Assembly: GCF_000260435.1 (NCBI RefSeq)
Contig: NZ_BACQ01000077.1
Span: forward strand, 1 to 64,000
Direction of reading: 5' to 3'
From: Lacticaseibacillus zeae DSM 20178 = KCTC 3804
GTDB taxonomy: Bacteria > Bacillota > Bacilli > Lactobacillales > Lactobacillaceae
Length of the DNA stretch: 64,000 bases
Shown here: positions 20,472 to 29,990 of the stretch, piece after piece
Layout: the number at the start of each line of letters is the position of its first letter
How positions within the stretch are numbered: the first letter of the stretch is position 1
The notes under the pieces: generated by a model
The model's input: only the letters and a program-made list of their open reading frames with translations
Told to the model about the DNA's origin: nothing
The model's database searches: none
Translations under genes and position numbers: made by a program

Positions 20472-21191
20472 TTAGATGAGTTGTTTGAGCTGATAAATGT
20501 GGTCAAAAATTTTGTCTTCCTGTCGCCGATCGTCCCAAGAAAAATTGTGCATCGTGCTATTCGGGCGGTTGATTTTTTTGTACAGAACCGTTGGATTGTA
20601 CGCATACTTGCCGCGGGTATGAGCAACATACTCGGCTGTGAAGTCATAATCCTCGGCGATTCGCAGCTGCTCTTTGTAGCGAATGTTGCCCGCATCCAAG
20701 GCGGCGTGGGAAAATGCCTTGTTCCAGATATACCCGCCGATTTCCGTCCCGTGATGAGAAACCTGTTCAAACATTTCGGCCTGGGACAATAAGCGGAACC
20801 GATCAGGACCGCCGCGGCTGCGATGCCACCAATCGTAACCAACCGCGGTCGCAACGACACCTGGCGTGAAGCCGCGGACAAGGGTCTCGGCAAAAGTAGG
20901 CGCGATCAAATCGTCACCATCAACGAAAGCAATAAACCGACCACTGGCATGATCAATCCCAAAGTTGCGGGCGGCGCCAATACCACGATGACGATCAAAA
21001 GCCGTAGCATGGTAATTTGGCACGCCGCGCACAAAATCGGCCGCTGTTTGCGCCGTCCGATCTGTTGAAGCATCATCGATGAGCCACAACTCAACATCAA
21101 TTGTTTGTTCCTGAATGGTTTTAAGGGTAGCCGGCAAATACCGGCCAAGATTGTACGTTGGCACAATGATGGTTAAATCCAAATTTGTCAT
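20472..21191 (-). CDS. Family 2 glycosyltransferase
   Basis: A 239-residue GT-A fold enzyme. N-terminal LDLTIIVPTYN, DDASTDRTAQ near 40 and the metal-binding FVDGDDL near 90 are typical of GT2. No membrane segment follows, so it is probably a soluble or peripheral transferase adding one sugar to a polysaccharide, lipid or protein acceptor. The ATG at 21191 follows AAGGAGG. The longer reading from 21230 lacks a ribosome binding site. It stands alone between glp and gal operons, without other cell-wall polysaccharide genes. Confidence 0.87.
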   Translation of the reverse strand: MTNLDLTIIVPTYNLGRYLPATLKTIQEQTIDVELWLIDDASTDRTAQTAADFVRGVPNYHATAFDRHRGIGAARNFGIDHASGRFIAFVDGDDLIAPTFAETLVRGFTPGVVATAVGYDWWHRSRGGPDRFRLLSQAEMFEQVSHHGTEIGGYIWNKAFSHAALDAGNIRYKEQLRIAEDYDFTAEYVAHTRGKYAYNPTVLYKKINRPNSTMHNFSWDDRRQEDKIFDHIYQLKQLI

Positions 21192-21544
21192 AAAAGCCAA
21201 AACCTCCTTGGCGGCACCGCAATCGTGCACGGCGCCTAAGCGGTTAAATCATTGCAATATCGGACCTTTGCTTTGATCATTATCGTCAGATTTTGGGAGG
21301 CGTCAATTAAAATGACTTGGGTGCCTGCAAGCACGCTGATCAATCCGGCGTAAGTGGCAGTTGGATATTAAAATTTTAGTAAAACATAACCAGATAACAC
21401 AGCAAGGAACGGACATATGCCTCAATCCAAATAAAATATTTTGACAATAGCGCTTCCATTTGCGCGACTTTTTTAGTAAAATAAAAACGGTTACAAAAAT
21501 CGCGAACAAATTGACGTATTTTTTAAACATAGGAGGAATCAAGA
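21192..21544. other. galK upstream region
   Basis: No gene seen. A TTGACA hexamer occurs at 21441-21446 but no good -10 lies 16-18 bases downstream. A cre-like site lies at 21482 and the galK ribosome binding site AGGAGGAATC ends five bases before the GTG. Confidence 0.5.
21482..21495. promoter_or_regulatory. cre-like site upstream of galK
   Basis: TAAAAACGGTTACA matches the cre consensus except for A in place of G at position 2. It could equally be the operator of GalR, a LacI-family protein encoded in the operon, since the two site types look alike. Confidence 0.55.
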
Positions 21545-22711
21545 GTGAACAGTACAGATGTCACGAAAGGCTTTACGGAGCAATTTGGTAAGCAGGCGGA
21601 GCATACGTTCTTCGCGCCGGGACGGATTAACCTGATTGGTGAACATACCGATTACAATGGCGGGCACGTTTTCCCTTGCGCGATTTCGCTTGGTACTTAT
21701 GCCGCGGTTGGTGCTAATGAAGACAATGCGTTCCGTTTGTATTCAGCTAACTTCCCTAAGGTTGGTATCATCGACATTCCGTTCCCGGATCTTTTCCAGG
21801 AAAAGCGCGGCTTGTGGACGGATTATTTCCAGGGTATGGCGCGCGTGATGAAGACGGCGGGCATTAATTATACCCACGGCCTGAACGTTTATATTAATGG
21901 TAATTTGCCGGATGGCGCCGGCTTGTCGAGCTCGGCTTCATTGGAAATGCTGGTCGGCACGATTCTGAACAATCTTTTTGACGGCGGATTTGCCCCGTTG
22001 GATTTGGTTAAATTCGGCGTGAAAGTCGAAAACGATTATATCGGCGTTAACTCCGGGATCATGGATCAGTTTGCCATCGAAATGGGCCGCGCCAACCAAG
22101 CAACCTTGCTGGACACGAACACGATGAAATACGAGTATCTGCCGGTTGAAATGGGCGATAACGTCATCGTCATCATGAACACCAACAAGCGTCGCGAATT
22201 GGCTGATTCCAAGTACAACGAACGCCGCAGTGAATGCGAAAAGGCTTTGGCGATGCTGCAAAAAGGCATCGACGTGAAGAGCCTTGGCCAGCTGACTGAA
22301 GACGAATTTGACGAAAATACCTACCTCATTTATGACCCGATTCTGATCAAACGTGCCCGCCATGCGGTTTTTGAAAACCAACGGACACTGACGGCGGCAC
22401 AGGCGTTGCAAAAAGGCGACCTGACGACCTTCGGCAAGCTGGTTTCCGCCTCTGGGGTTTCCTTGGCCTTTGATTATGAAGTTACCGGCGTTGAACTCGA
22501 TACTTTGGTAACCAACGCCTTGAAACAACGCGGCGTCTTAGGTGCACGGATGACCGGTGCCGGTTTTGGCGGCTGCGCGATCGCGATTGTTAACAGCGCT
22601 GACGTCGAGGACTTTATTAGTAACGTCGGCAAAGCTTATACTGAGAAGATCGGCTATGATGCCCACTTCTATGTGGCCGACATTGCCGATGGAGCTAAGC
22701 AGTTAAATTAA
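21545..22711 (+). CDS. galK: Galactokinase
   Basis: GHMP-family kinase of 388 residues that phosphorylates galactose to galactose-1-phosphate, the first Leloir step after epimerisation. The substrate motif GRINLIGEHTDYNGG lies near residue 27, the ATP loop LPDGAGLSSSAS near 120, and GARMTGAGFGGCA near 335. GTG start at 21545 with AGGAGGAATC upstream. First gene of galK-galE-galT-galR. Catabolite control is suggested by the cre-like site at 21482. Confidence 0.97.
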   Translation: MNSTDVTKGFTEQFGKQAEHTFFAPGRINLIGEHTDYNGGHVFPCAISLGTYAAVGANEDNAFRLYSANFPKVGIIDIPFPDLFQEKRGLWTDYFQGMARVMKTAGINYTHGLNVYINGNLPDGAGLSSSASLEMLVGTILNNLFDGGFAPLDLVKFGVKVENDYIGVNSGIMDQFAIEMGRANQATLLDTNTMKYEYLPVEMGDNVIVIMNTNKRRELADSKYNERRSECEKALAMLQKGIDVKSLGQLTEDEFDENTYLIYDPILIKRARHAVFENQRTLTAAQALQKGDLTTFGKLVSASGVSLAFDYEVTGVELDTLVTNALKQRGVLGARMTGAGFGGCAIAIVNSADVEDFISNVGKAYTEKIGYDAHFYVADIADGAKQLN

Positions 22712-22777
22712 CGCTGATAGGAATATCAATCAGCGCAGACGGATGCAGAAGCAAAAAGTAAAGGAGAAAATATTAAC

Positions 22778-23773
22778 ATGACAATTGCAGTTTTAGGTGG
22801 CGCAGGCTACATCGGTTCACATACGGTTAAGCAACTATTGGCTGACGGGGAAGATGTTATTGTTTTAGACAACTTGATTACCGGTCATCGCAAGGCGGTT
22901 GATCCGCGTGCCCGTTTTTACCAAGGCGACATTCGCGATTACCACTTCCTGAGCCAAGTTTTCAGCAAGGAAAAGATCGACGGCATCGTGCACTTTGCGG
23001 CCTTTTCGATTGTGCCGGAATCCATGAAAGATCCACTGAAGTATTTTGACAACAACACCGGTGGCATGATCACGCTGCTTGAAGCGATGAACCAGTTCGG
23101 CATTAAAAAGATTGTCTTCTCATCGACCGCTGCTACTTATGGCGAACCGAAGCAGGTGCCGATTAAGGAAACCGATCCGCAAGTGCCAACCAACCCATAC
23201 GGCGAAAGCAAACTGGCCATGGAAAAGATCATGCACTGGGCCGATATTGCTTATGGTCTGAAGTTTGTTGCACTGCGGTACTTCAACGTGGCTGGGGCAA
23301 TGCCAGATGGTTCGATTGGCGAAGATCACCATCCGGAAACCCACTTGATCCCAATCATCTTGCAGGTTGCAGCAGGGACGCGTACCGGTCTGCAAATCTA
23401 TGGCGATGATTACCCAACCAAGGATGGCACCAATGTTCGTGATTATGTACATGTGGTTGATTTAGCTGATGCCCACGTACTGGCATTGAAGTATTTGAAC
23501 GCGGGTAACCAGTCATCGGCCTTCAATATCGGCTCCGCACACGGCTTCTCAAATATGGAAATCCTGAATGCCGCGCGTAAAGTGACCGGCCAGAAGATCC
23601 CGGCAACCATGGCGCCGCGGCGTGCAGGCGACCCAAGTACCTTAATCGCCAGCTCGGACAAGGCACGCGACATCTTAGGCTGGAAACCGAACTATGACGA
23701 CATCGACAAAATTATCGAGACTGCCTGGAACTGGCACGAGAATCATCCGGAAGGTTTTGGTGACCGTAATTGA
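22778..23773 (+). CDS. galE: UDP-glucose 4-epimerase
   Basis: Extended short-chain dehydrogenase of 331 residues with bound [12 protein letters not shown] at 7-15 is the dinucleotide site, [10 protein letters not shown] supplies the catalytic Ser/Thr region and YGESK the Tyr-Lys pair. It regenerates UDP-glucose from the UDP-galactose made by GalT. It follows galK by 66 bases with AAAGGAG, and its TGA stop overlaps the TTG start of galT. Confidence 0.96.
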   Translation: MTIAVLGGAGYIGSHTVKQLLADGEDVIVLDNLITGHRKAVDPRARFYQGDIRDYHFLSQVFSKEKIDGIVHFAAFSIVPESMKDPLKYFDNNTGGMITLLEAMNQFGIKKIVFSSTAATYGEPKQVPIKETDPQVPTNPYGESKLAMEKIMHWADIAYGLKFVALRYFNVAGAMPDGSIGEDHHPETHLIPIILQVAAGTRTGLQIYGDDYPTKDGTNVRDYVHVVDLADAHVLALKYLNAGNQSSAFNIGSAHGFSNMEILNAARKVTGQKIPATMAPRRAGDPSTLIASSDKARDILGWKPNYDDIDKIIETAWNWHENHPEGFGDRN

Positions 23774-25227
23774 CCGCAATTACCAATCATATTGAGACCA
23801 TTATCAAGCTGAATCCTGATTATACCCACATGGACGCCGTGTACCTGACCAACAAGTTGCTGAACCTAATCGGGGATGCGGCACTGGACCTGCCAGGTGA
23901 TAAGGATCCGTTGAAGAATCTGGATTTGATGGTTCAAGCTGCCCAGGATAACGGTAAAATTCCGGATTCACAGTCAGCCCGCCAGATTCTTGAAGCGCAG
24001 CTGATGGATTTTGCCACACCGACTCCGAGTCGCGTCAACCAAATGTTCTGGGATAAGTATCAGGCGGGTCCACGGGTCGCAACTGACTGGTTCTTTGCTT
24101 TGAGTCGGGCGAATAATTACATTCAAACTCGGGCGATTGCCAAGAATCTGGTCTTTCCGGCTAAAACCGAGTATGGCGACTTGGAAATTACGGTCAACCT
24201 CTCCAAACCGGAAAAATATCCGAAAGATATTGCCGCAGCAGCCCACGCCCAGTCCGGTTATCCGGCATGTGCGTTGTGCCTGCAAACGGAAGGTTATGCA
24301 GGCCGCAGTAATTTTGCTGCACGTACCAACCACCGGATTATCCGCTTCCTGTTAGGTGGGAAAACCTGGGGCTTCCAGTACTCGCCATATGCTTATTTCA
24401 ACGAGCATGCGATCTTCTTGGATGCCATTCATGAACCGATGGTGATTGATCAGAGCACATTTGAAAATCTGTTGGCGATTGTGGCTATGTTCCCGACGTA
24501 TTTTGTCGGCTCCAACGCGGACTTGCCAATTGTTGGCGGTTCGATGCTGGCTCACGAGCATTACCAAGGTGGCCGGCATACGTTCCCGATGGCTAAGGCA
24601 CCGATTGAGACCCAAGTCGAAATTAGCGGCCATCCGCATGTTTTCGCGGGTATCGTGAAGTGGCCGATGAGTGTCATTCGCTTGGTCAGCGCTGATCGCG
24701 AGGAACTGGTGAATGCCGCTGAACATGTTCGGCAGGTATGGGATCAGTATACGGATGAATCCGTTGATGTACGGGCGTTTGTGGACGGTAAGCCGCATCA
24801 TACCGTAACGCCGATTGCCCGTCGTGTCGGCTCCGAATACCAACTTGATCTGGTTTTGCGTGACAATCAGACCAGTAAGCAGTATCCTGACGGTATTTTC
24901 CACCCGCATCAGGATGTCCAACATATTAAAAAGGAAAATATCGGACTGATTGAAGTGATGGGACGCGCCATTTTACCGGCACGGCTTAAGACGGAATTGG
25001 CTGAGGTGCAAAAATATTTATTAGGTGAAGCCAATGACATGAAGCCGATGCACAAAGCCTGGGCGGACCAGCTTAAGGCCAAATACCAGTGGACGCCGGA
25101 GAATGCAGAAGCCCAGCTGCAAGAAGCTGTGGGCCGCGTCTTTGCCCGCGTGCTGGAAGATGCCGGCGTGTTCAAACGCGATGAAATCGGTCAAGAGGCA
25201 TTTGGCCGCTTCTGCCGCACACTTTAA
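23770..25227 (+). CDS. galT: Galactose-1-phosphate uridylyltransferase (Gram-positive type 2)
   Basis: A 485-residue enzyme of the Firmicutes GalT family, which is unrelated in length to the E. coli type of about 350 residues. Conserved blocks are [13 protein letters not shown] near 260 and [13 protein letters not shown] near 378. It swaps UMP between UDP-glucose and galactose-1-phosphate. The start is TTG at 23770, overlapping galE TGA by three bases; GGAAGG lies about 15 bases upstream. The unusual start and overlap suggest translational coupling to galE. Confidence 0.95.
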   Translation: MTAITNHIETIIKLNPDYTHMDAVYLTNKLLNLIGDAALDLPGDKDPLKNLDLMVQAAQDNGKIPDSQSARQILEAQLMDFATPTPSRVNQMFWDKYQAGPRVATDWFFALSRANNYIQTRAIAKNLVFPAKTEYGDLEITVNLSKPEKYPKDIAAAAHAQSGYPACALCLQTEGYAGRSNFAARTNHRIIRFLLGGKTWGFQYSPYAYFNEHAIFLDAIHEPMVIDQSTFENLLAIVAMFPTYFVGSNADLPIVGGSMLAHEHYQGGRHTFPMAKAPIETQVEISGHPHVFAGIVKWPMSVIRLVSADREELVNAAEHVRQVWDQYTDESVDVRAFVDGKPHHTVTPIARRVGSEYQLDLVLRDNQTSKQYPDGIFHPHQDVQHIKKENIGLIEVMGRAILPARLKTELAEVQKYLLGEANDMKPMHKAWADQLKAKYQWTPENAEAQLQEAVGRVFARVLEDAGVFKRDEIGQEAFGRFCRTL

Positions 25228-26265
<1,038 letters not shown>

Positions 26266-26522
26266 CCTATGCATCACTGATTAAGGAGGGTGTTAACAGC
26301 ACTCAAATATGACGAACAATATGGAATTAAGCGGTACAACATGGACAGAATAATTAAGTGGAAGCTGTCCGTGTGTTCAAACCAAGTTAACTAGCGAAAT
26401 GTCTTGATAAGGGCTAAGTCTTACGGTATTGTGGTTCTTACCAAGCGCGAGTATTGGTTTGAACGTCTATCTCAAGCTTTCTCTCAAGTAGCTTTCAACC
26501 AGCTAATCGAGAGGAGGTACCG
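26266..26522. other. Gap between galR and galM, no clear gene
   Basis: An AAGGAGGG site at 26282 is followed by a 14-codon reading frame from ATG 26309 (ending Trp-Thr-Glu). The rest shows broken frames without recognisable similarity. It may be the remains of a decayed gene. Confidence 0.35.
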
Positions 26523-26657
26523 TTGAGAATCTGGTGGCTTATGCGAATCAAAAGTAACGGGGTAGGTTATACCCTTAAAGTTCAGGAGACGGTCACTGTC
26601 ATGATGATTTATTTCAGAGTGGGAATACCGTTGTTGACGGGACTAAATGAAATGTAG
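26523..26657 (+). CDS. Possible 44-codon small ORF upstream of galM
   Basis: TTG at 26523 lies six bases after a strong GAGGAGGT. The predicted peptide has two Trp near its start and a hydrophobic middle (VMMIYFRVGIPLL). No family is recognised. It may be a genuine small membrane peptide or a fragment of a decayed gene. The strong ribosome binding site is the only real support. Confidence 0.3.
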   Translation: MRIWWLMRIKSNGVGYTLKVQETVTVMMIYFRVGIPLLTGLNEM

Positions 26658-26737
26658 GATTGTCAATCAAGAAAGGAAATATGTAAAACCTTTATTGGTG
26701 TCAAAGAGACATTCTTCCACGTTTTATATAGCAGGGT

Positions 26738-27751
26738 ATGATGGACGTTTCAGTTGAACAATATGGTCAGTACCAAGGACACGACTTGTATGAACTAACC
26801 TTGACCAATGATCAGGGAATGGTGGTCAAACTGTTAAACTACGGTGCCACTTTGGAAAAAGTACTGCTGCCGGAAGCTGACGGGTTGCACAATATGATTC
26901 TCTCGTTACCAAGTCGTGAGGATTACTCAAAAGAGCGTAATTTTCTAGGCGGAACAGTTGGCCGCATTGTCGGCCGGATCCGCGGTCATGTTTGGCAGCA
27001 CGGCGATGTCAAAGTCGACTTGCCCATGAACGAAGGCAACAATCACATTCATGGCGGGGATGACGGCCTCGATCGGCAAGTTTACAATTTCCGCATCGAA
27101 AAAACGGCAACGACCGCCAGCGCCAGCTTTACGTTCGTCGATCCGGACGGCCACAACGGCTATCCCGGCAATCTCAAGTTGCAAGTCACCTACACGCTAA
27201 CCAACACAAATGCCTTACAGTATCGGGTCGATGCGCTAAGTGACGCGGGAACGCTCTTTAATCCGACCAACCATACTTACTTTGCGCTGGATCAACCAGC
27301 CACGATTGATGACACCACGTTGACAATTCCGGCCGATGACTACAAGCCATTAGATGCCGAACACCTGCCAAATCAAGGCTGGCAGCCGGTATCCGGCACT
27401 GTGTTCGATTTTCGCCAAGGCCAAAAACTCGGCGATGTCATCCACACCCGCGCCGATCAAATCACGTCCGAGCGCGGCATTAACCATCCATTTCTTTTGA
27501 AAGACGGCAAAACACTGGCGGCCAAGCTTCAAACTGCCAAGCACACCATGACTTTAGTCACCACCGCGCCAAGTGTAGTTGTCTACACGGCCAATCACTT
27601 CGATGGTACGGGTATTCCCCACAACATCAAACAATTTGACGGTGTGGCGCTTGAATGCCAGTTTGCGCCGGTTAGCGGGGATGACCTCTCGGCGATCACG
27701 CTGTTGCCAGGGGAGCCATTTACGTTGGCGAATACTTGGACGTTTGAATAA
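26738..27751 (+). CDS. galM: Aldose 1-epimerase (galactose mutarotase)
   Basis: A 337-residue beta-sandwich mutarotase converting beta- to alpha-galactose for GalK. Family landmarks are NNHIHGGDDGLD near 103 (first catalytic-site His) and FNPTNHTYFALD near 168 (second His), plus the C-terminal GVALECQFAP with the catalytic Glu. Start is ATG 26738 or 26741; no strong ribosome binding site is visible. It follows galR but is separated from it by 472 bases, so it may have its own promoter. Confidence 0.93.
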   Translation: MMDVSVEQYGQYQGHDLYELTLTNDQGMVVKLLNYGATLEKVLLPEADGLHNMILSLPSREDYSKERNFLGGTVGRIVGRIRGHVWQHGDVKVDLPMNEGNNHIHGGDDGLDRQVYNFRIEKTATTASASFTFVDPDGHNGYPGNLKLQVTYTLTNTNALQYRVDALSDAGTLFNPTNHTYFALDQPATIDDTTLTIPADDYKPLDAEHLPNQGWQPVSGTVFDFRQGQKLGDVIHTRADQITSERGINHPFLLKDGKTLAAKLQTAKHTMTLVTTAPSVVVYTANHFDGTGIPHNIKQFDGVALECQFAPVSGDDLSAITLLPGEPFTLANTWTFE

Positions 27752-27806
27752 GAAACATTCGGTAGCTATTCCAGTTTTGTGAGATAAAAAGCAGTATTTA
27801 TGGAAG

Positions 27807-27842
27807 AAAGAAGTTTTCCTTAAATCGGGAAGCTTCTTTTTT
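27807..27842 (+). terminator. Terminator after galM
   Basis: Stem 27807-27819 with 27827-27839, merging into a T-run. Confidence 0.75.
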
Positions 27843-27881
27843 GTACTTATCAGGTCACGCATCGGTGAAAAGGCGTATTTC

Positions 27882-27910
27882 TTGTTTTACATAATCGTTT
27901 TAGGTATATT
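27882..27910 (+). promoter_or_regulatory. Predicted promoter of the 28078 membrane protein
   Basis: TTGTTT (27882-27887), 17 bases, TATATT (27905-27910). The remaining leader of about 160 bases holds no gene. Confidence 0.5.
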
Positions 27911-28077
27911 GTGGTTGAATTTTGATGATGCTTTGTGTAAGCGACTTGATGCCTAAATCGACAAGTGCCAAAGTTAATTTATGTATTTCAAAAGAATGGC
28001 CAATATTTCTAATTACGGGAAATGTGCTGTGGCGCTTGTAACGGCGGCAATCGGATGATCTTTTGGAGGAAACTATC

Positions 28078-28803
28078 ATGAAAACAAAATGGCAACACTT
28101 ACCAAGCGCATTCCAAGGGATGATCCTGGGTGCCATTTGGTTTGCCTTAGCCTTGGTGTTCATCGGCTATAATTTTCCGACTGCACAAAATTTGGCACCA
28201 ACCTCTTTTTCGCCGCTTGTTCCATTACTATCAAGGGTCGGCGGAGTTGTAACCGCTGATTGGATGCAATTTTCGTTCTGGTTTATTCTTTTTCTCACGT
28301 GGTACGGTTTTTATCGTGTTAACAAACGGAGTAGCGGGCAACGTTCACTTCGGCAAGTGCTGCAGGCAGTAGTACCGTTGTGGTTGTTTGCTATTGTCAT
28401 CATTTTTATGACGACTTTTTGGCTACCAATAACCGGCTTGGAAAAGTTGTCAATGCTCGAACGATCAAGTGTGACGTTGGGATTGCTGATCTTTATGGCA
28501 TTGTTTGTTGGATCTCTACGACTATACAGTGAAATGTTTCGCTATAGCTCAAAGCAGGGAAGGGCGATTAGAGTGGCTTGCTGGATCGTTTTCCTTTGTG
28601 GGATCGTCTATTTGATGACAAACTTAAGCTTGACTCTTCACGGAGAGCAGATTTTGGAAAACACGTTCTTCTTCGGTCATACTGGCCAAAACACTTGGTC
28701 CGTGTCATTTTGGCCAAGTTGGGCGATTGCTGTTGGGTTAATTTTATTGACTTGGGTCATTATAGGCAGAAAGCAAGTTGAATTTCGTCATTACCAAAAT
28801 TAG
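28078..28803 (+). CDS. Six-helix membrane protein of unknown function
   Basis: A 241-residue protein with six predicted hydrophobic segments (about 15-35, 64-80, 97-118, 128-148, 165-185, 215-236) and short polar loops. No family is recognised. The ATG at 28078 follows TTGGAGGAAAC; the TTG that would extend it lies inside that ribosome binding site. Single gene with its own promoter and terminator, between galM and the galactitol-type PTS. Nothing in the sequence ties it to sugar metabolism. Confidence 0.75.
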   Translation: MKTKWQHLPSAFQGMILGAIWFALALVFIGYNFPTAQNLAPTSFSPLVPLLSRVGGVVTADWMQFSFWFILFLTWYGFYRVNKRSSGQRSLRQVLQAVVPLWLFAIVIIFMTTFWLPITGLEKLSMLERSSVTLGLLIFMALFVGSLRLYSEMFRYSSKQGRAIRVACWIVFLCGIVYLMTNLSLTLHGEQILENTFFFGHTGQNTWSVSFWPSWAIAVGLILLTWVIIGRKQVEFRHYQN

Positions 28804-28854
28804 CATATTTACGCTTATAATTATTGTGATTTAGTTAATTGAATAGTCTCAAAG

Positions 28855-28890
28855 CAAATGGTCAGCAATTTAATTGTTGGCCATTTGTTT
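28855..28890 (+). terminator. Terminator after the membrane protein
   Basis: Fourteen-base stem 28855-28868 with 28874-28887 including two G-U pairs. The T-tract is short. Confidence 0.6.
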
Positions 28891-28946
28891 AAATGTGTTC
28901 TTTTTTGTTACACAATATTGATACGATTGCCAAGGAGAACATAAAA

Positions 28947-29048
28947 ATGCAAAGTTCACCCGATGCTCTAAGTGCCTGCATAACAAGGGATCGAACACAA
29001 GTAAAAATCATTGATCCGTTTTGCAAACCTTTTCTAAGATTCCCTTGA
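28947..29048 (+). CDS. Possible 33-codon small ORF before the galactitol PTS
   Basis: ATG 28947 lies 11 bases after CCAAGGAG. The peptide is basic with two Cys (residues 11 and 26) and no recognised family. Its stop overlaps the -35 of the PTS promoter. It could be a small protein or a chance frame. Confidence 0.3.
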   Translation: MQSSPDALSACITRDRTQVKIIDPFCKPFLRFP

Positions 29049-29072
29049 CTACTGAAAGCGTTTGAATATAAT
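29045..29072 (+). promoter_or_regulatory. Promoter of the galactitol-type PTS operon
   Basis: TTGACT (29045-29050), 16 bases, consensus TATAAT (29067-29072). Confidence 0.8.
29053..29066. promoter_or_regulatory. cre site between -35 and -10 of the PTS promoter
   Basis: TGAAAGCGTTTGAA matches the cre consensus at 13 of 14 positions and fills the promoter spacer, so CcpA binding would exclude RNA polymerase. Confidence 0.75.
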
Positions 29073-29079
29073 TAAGAGT

Positions 29080-29094
29080 GAACAGAAACAAACA
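29080..29094. promoter_or_regulatory. Candidate LacR operator (shared motif)
   Basis: GAACAGAAACAAACA directly downstream of the -10 matches GAACAAAAACAAACA in the lacR promoter region (38748-38762, minus strand) at 14 of 15 bases. LacR is a DeoR-family protein, so common control is inferred. Confidence 0.6.
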
Positions 29095-29116
29095 TTAATT
29101 AACAGGAGTGAAGGAA

Positions 29117-29611
29117 ATGGCTGAAGCGCTTGAGAGTGACCTTTTTGATTCAAAATTAGTTTTTGTCGAGGACGGTGATAATCAGGATACCATCTTTAAA
29201 CAAGTTTCCGACCGGCTGTTGGCAGCAGGCGCAGTAAAATCGGATTTCTATCAGCACCTTAGTGAACGGGAAAAGAGCTATCCGACAGGTATTGACATGA
29301 GTGTTGTCAATCCGGCATACCCGAATGTTGCGATCCCGCACACAGAAGGAGAATTCGTTAATGTGCGCAAAGTTGTGCCGATCCGCCTCGAGAAGCCGAT
29401 TGAGTTTGCGAATATGATTGCGCCAGATCAAAAGCTCCAGGTTAGTTTTCTGTTCATGATTTTGAACAATGATCCTGAAGGCCAAGCCAATGTCTTGGCT
29501 CAGATCATGGATTTTCTGACGACGTCTTCTGCTGAAACATTGAAGAGCCTGTTCCAGGCAGAAGACCCGGCAACCATTTATAAAATTTTAGTAGCAGGTT
29601 TTAAAAAATAA
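29117..29611 (+). CDS. PTS galactitol-family EIIA
   Basis: A 164-residue IIA of the fructose/mannitol-like fold used by galactitol (Gat) systems. The phosphorylated His75 lies in NVAIPHTEG. ATG 29117 follows AACAGGAGTGAAGG; a GTG three codons upstream is inside that region. It takes phosphate from HPr and passes it to the IIB encoded 14 bases downstream. First gene of a three-gene PTS operon with cre and candidate LacR sites. Confidence 0.93.
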   Translation: MAEALESDLFDSKLVFVEDGDNQDTIFKQVSDRLLAAGAVKSDFYQHLSEREKSYPTGIDMSVVNPAYPNVAIPHTEGEFVNVRKVVPIRLEKPIEFANMIAPDQKLQVSFLFMILNNDPEGQANVLAQIMDFLTTSSAETLKSLFQAEDPATIYKILVAGFKK

Positions 29612-29625
29612 GGAGGACTTTTGTT

Positions 29626-29934
29626 ATGACAGTTAAGATTTTGGCAGCTTGCGGTGCAGGTGTTAACTCCAGTCACCAAATCAAGGATGCTATCGAAAAG
29701 GAATTCAAGAAGCGCGGTTACAACGTGCAAGCTGATGCGGTGATGGTCAAAGATGTTAATGAAGACATGATGAAAAACTATGATATCTTCACACCGATTG
29801 CGAAAACAGACTTAGGCTTTACCCCCACAATTCCAGTAATTAACGCAGGTCCGATTTTGTACCGGATGCCTGCAATGGCTAAACCAGTTTATGACAAGAT
29901 TGAAGGAGTTATTAAAAAAGAAAATCTGAAGTAG
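29626..29934 (+). CDS. PTS galactitol-family EIIB
   Basis: A 102-residue IIB with the phospho-Cys9 loop AACGAGVNSS at its N-terminus, typical of GatB proteins. AAGGAGGA precedes the ATG. It works with the IIA upstream and the IIC downstream. Confidence 0.93.
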   Translation: MTVKILAACGAGVNSSHQIKDAIEKEFKKRGYNVQADAVMVKDVNEDMMKNYDIFTPIAKTDLGFTPTIPVINAGPILYRMPAMAKPVYDKIEGVIKKENLK

Positions 29935-29990
29935 GCTTATGATCTGATGGCGATGAACCATCGGATACATATAAGGGAGTGAGAAGTTTC

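Noticed and set aside
21441-21486. Complete sigma-A promoter for galK
   Set aside because: A TTGACA is present, but no acceptable -10 lies 16-18 bases downstream, so no promoter is annotated.
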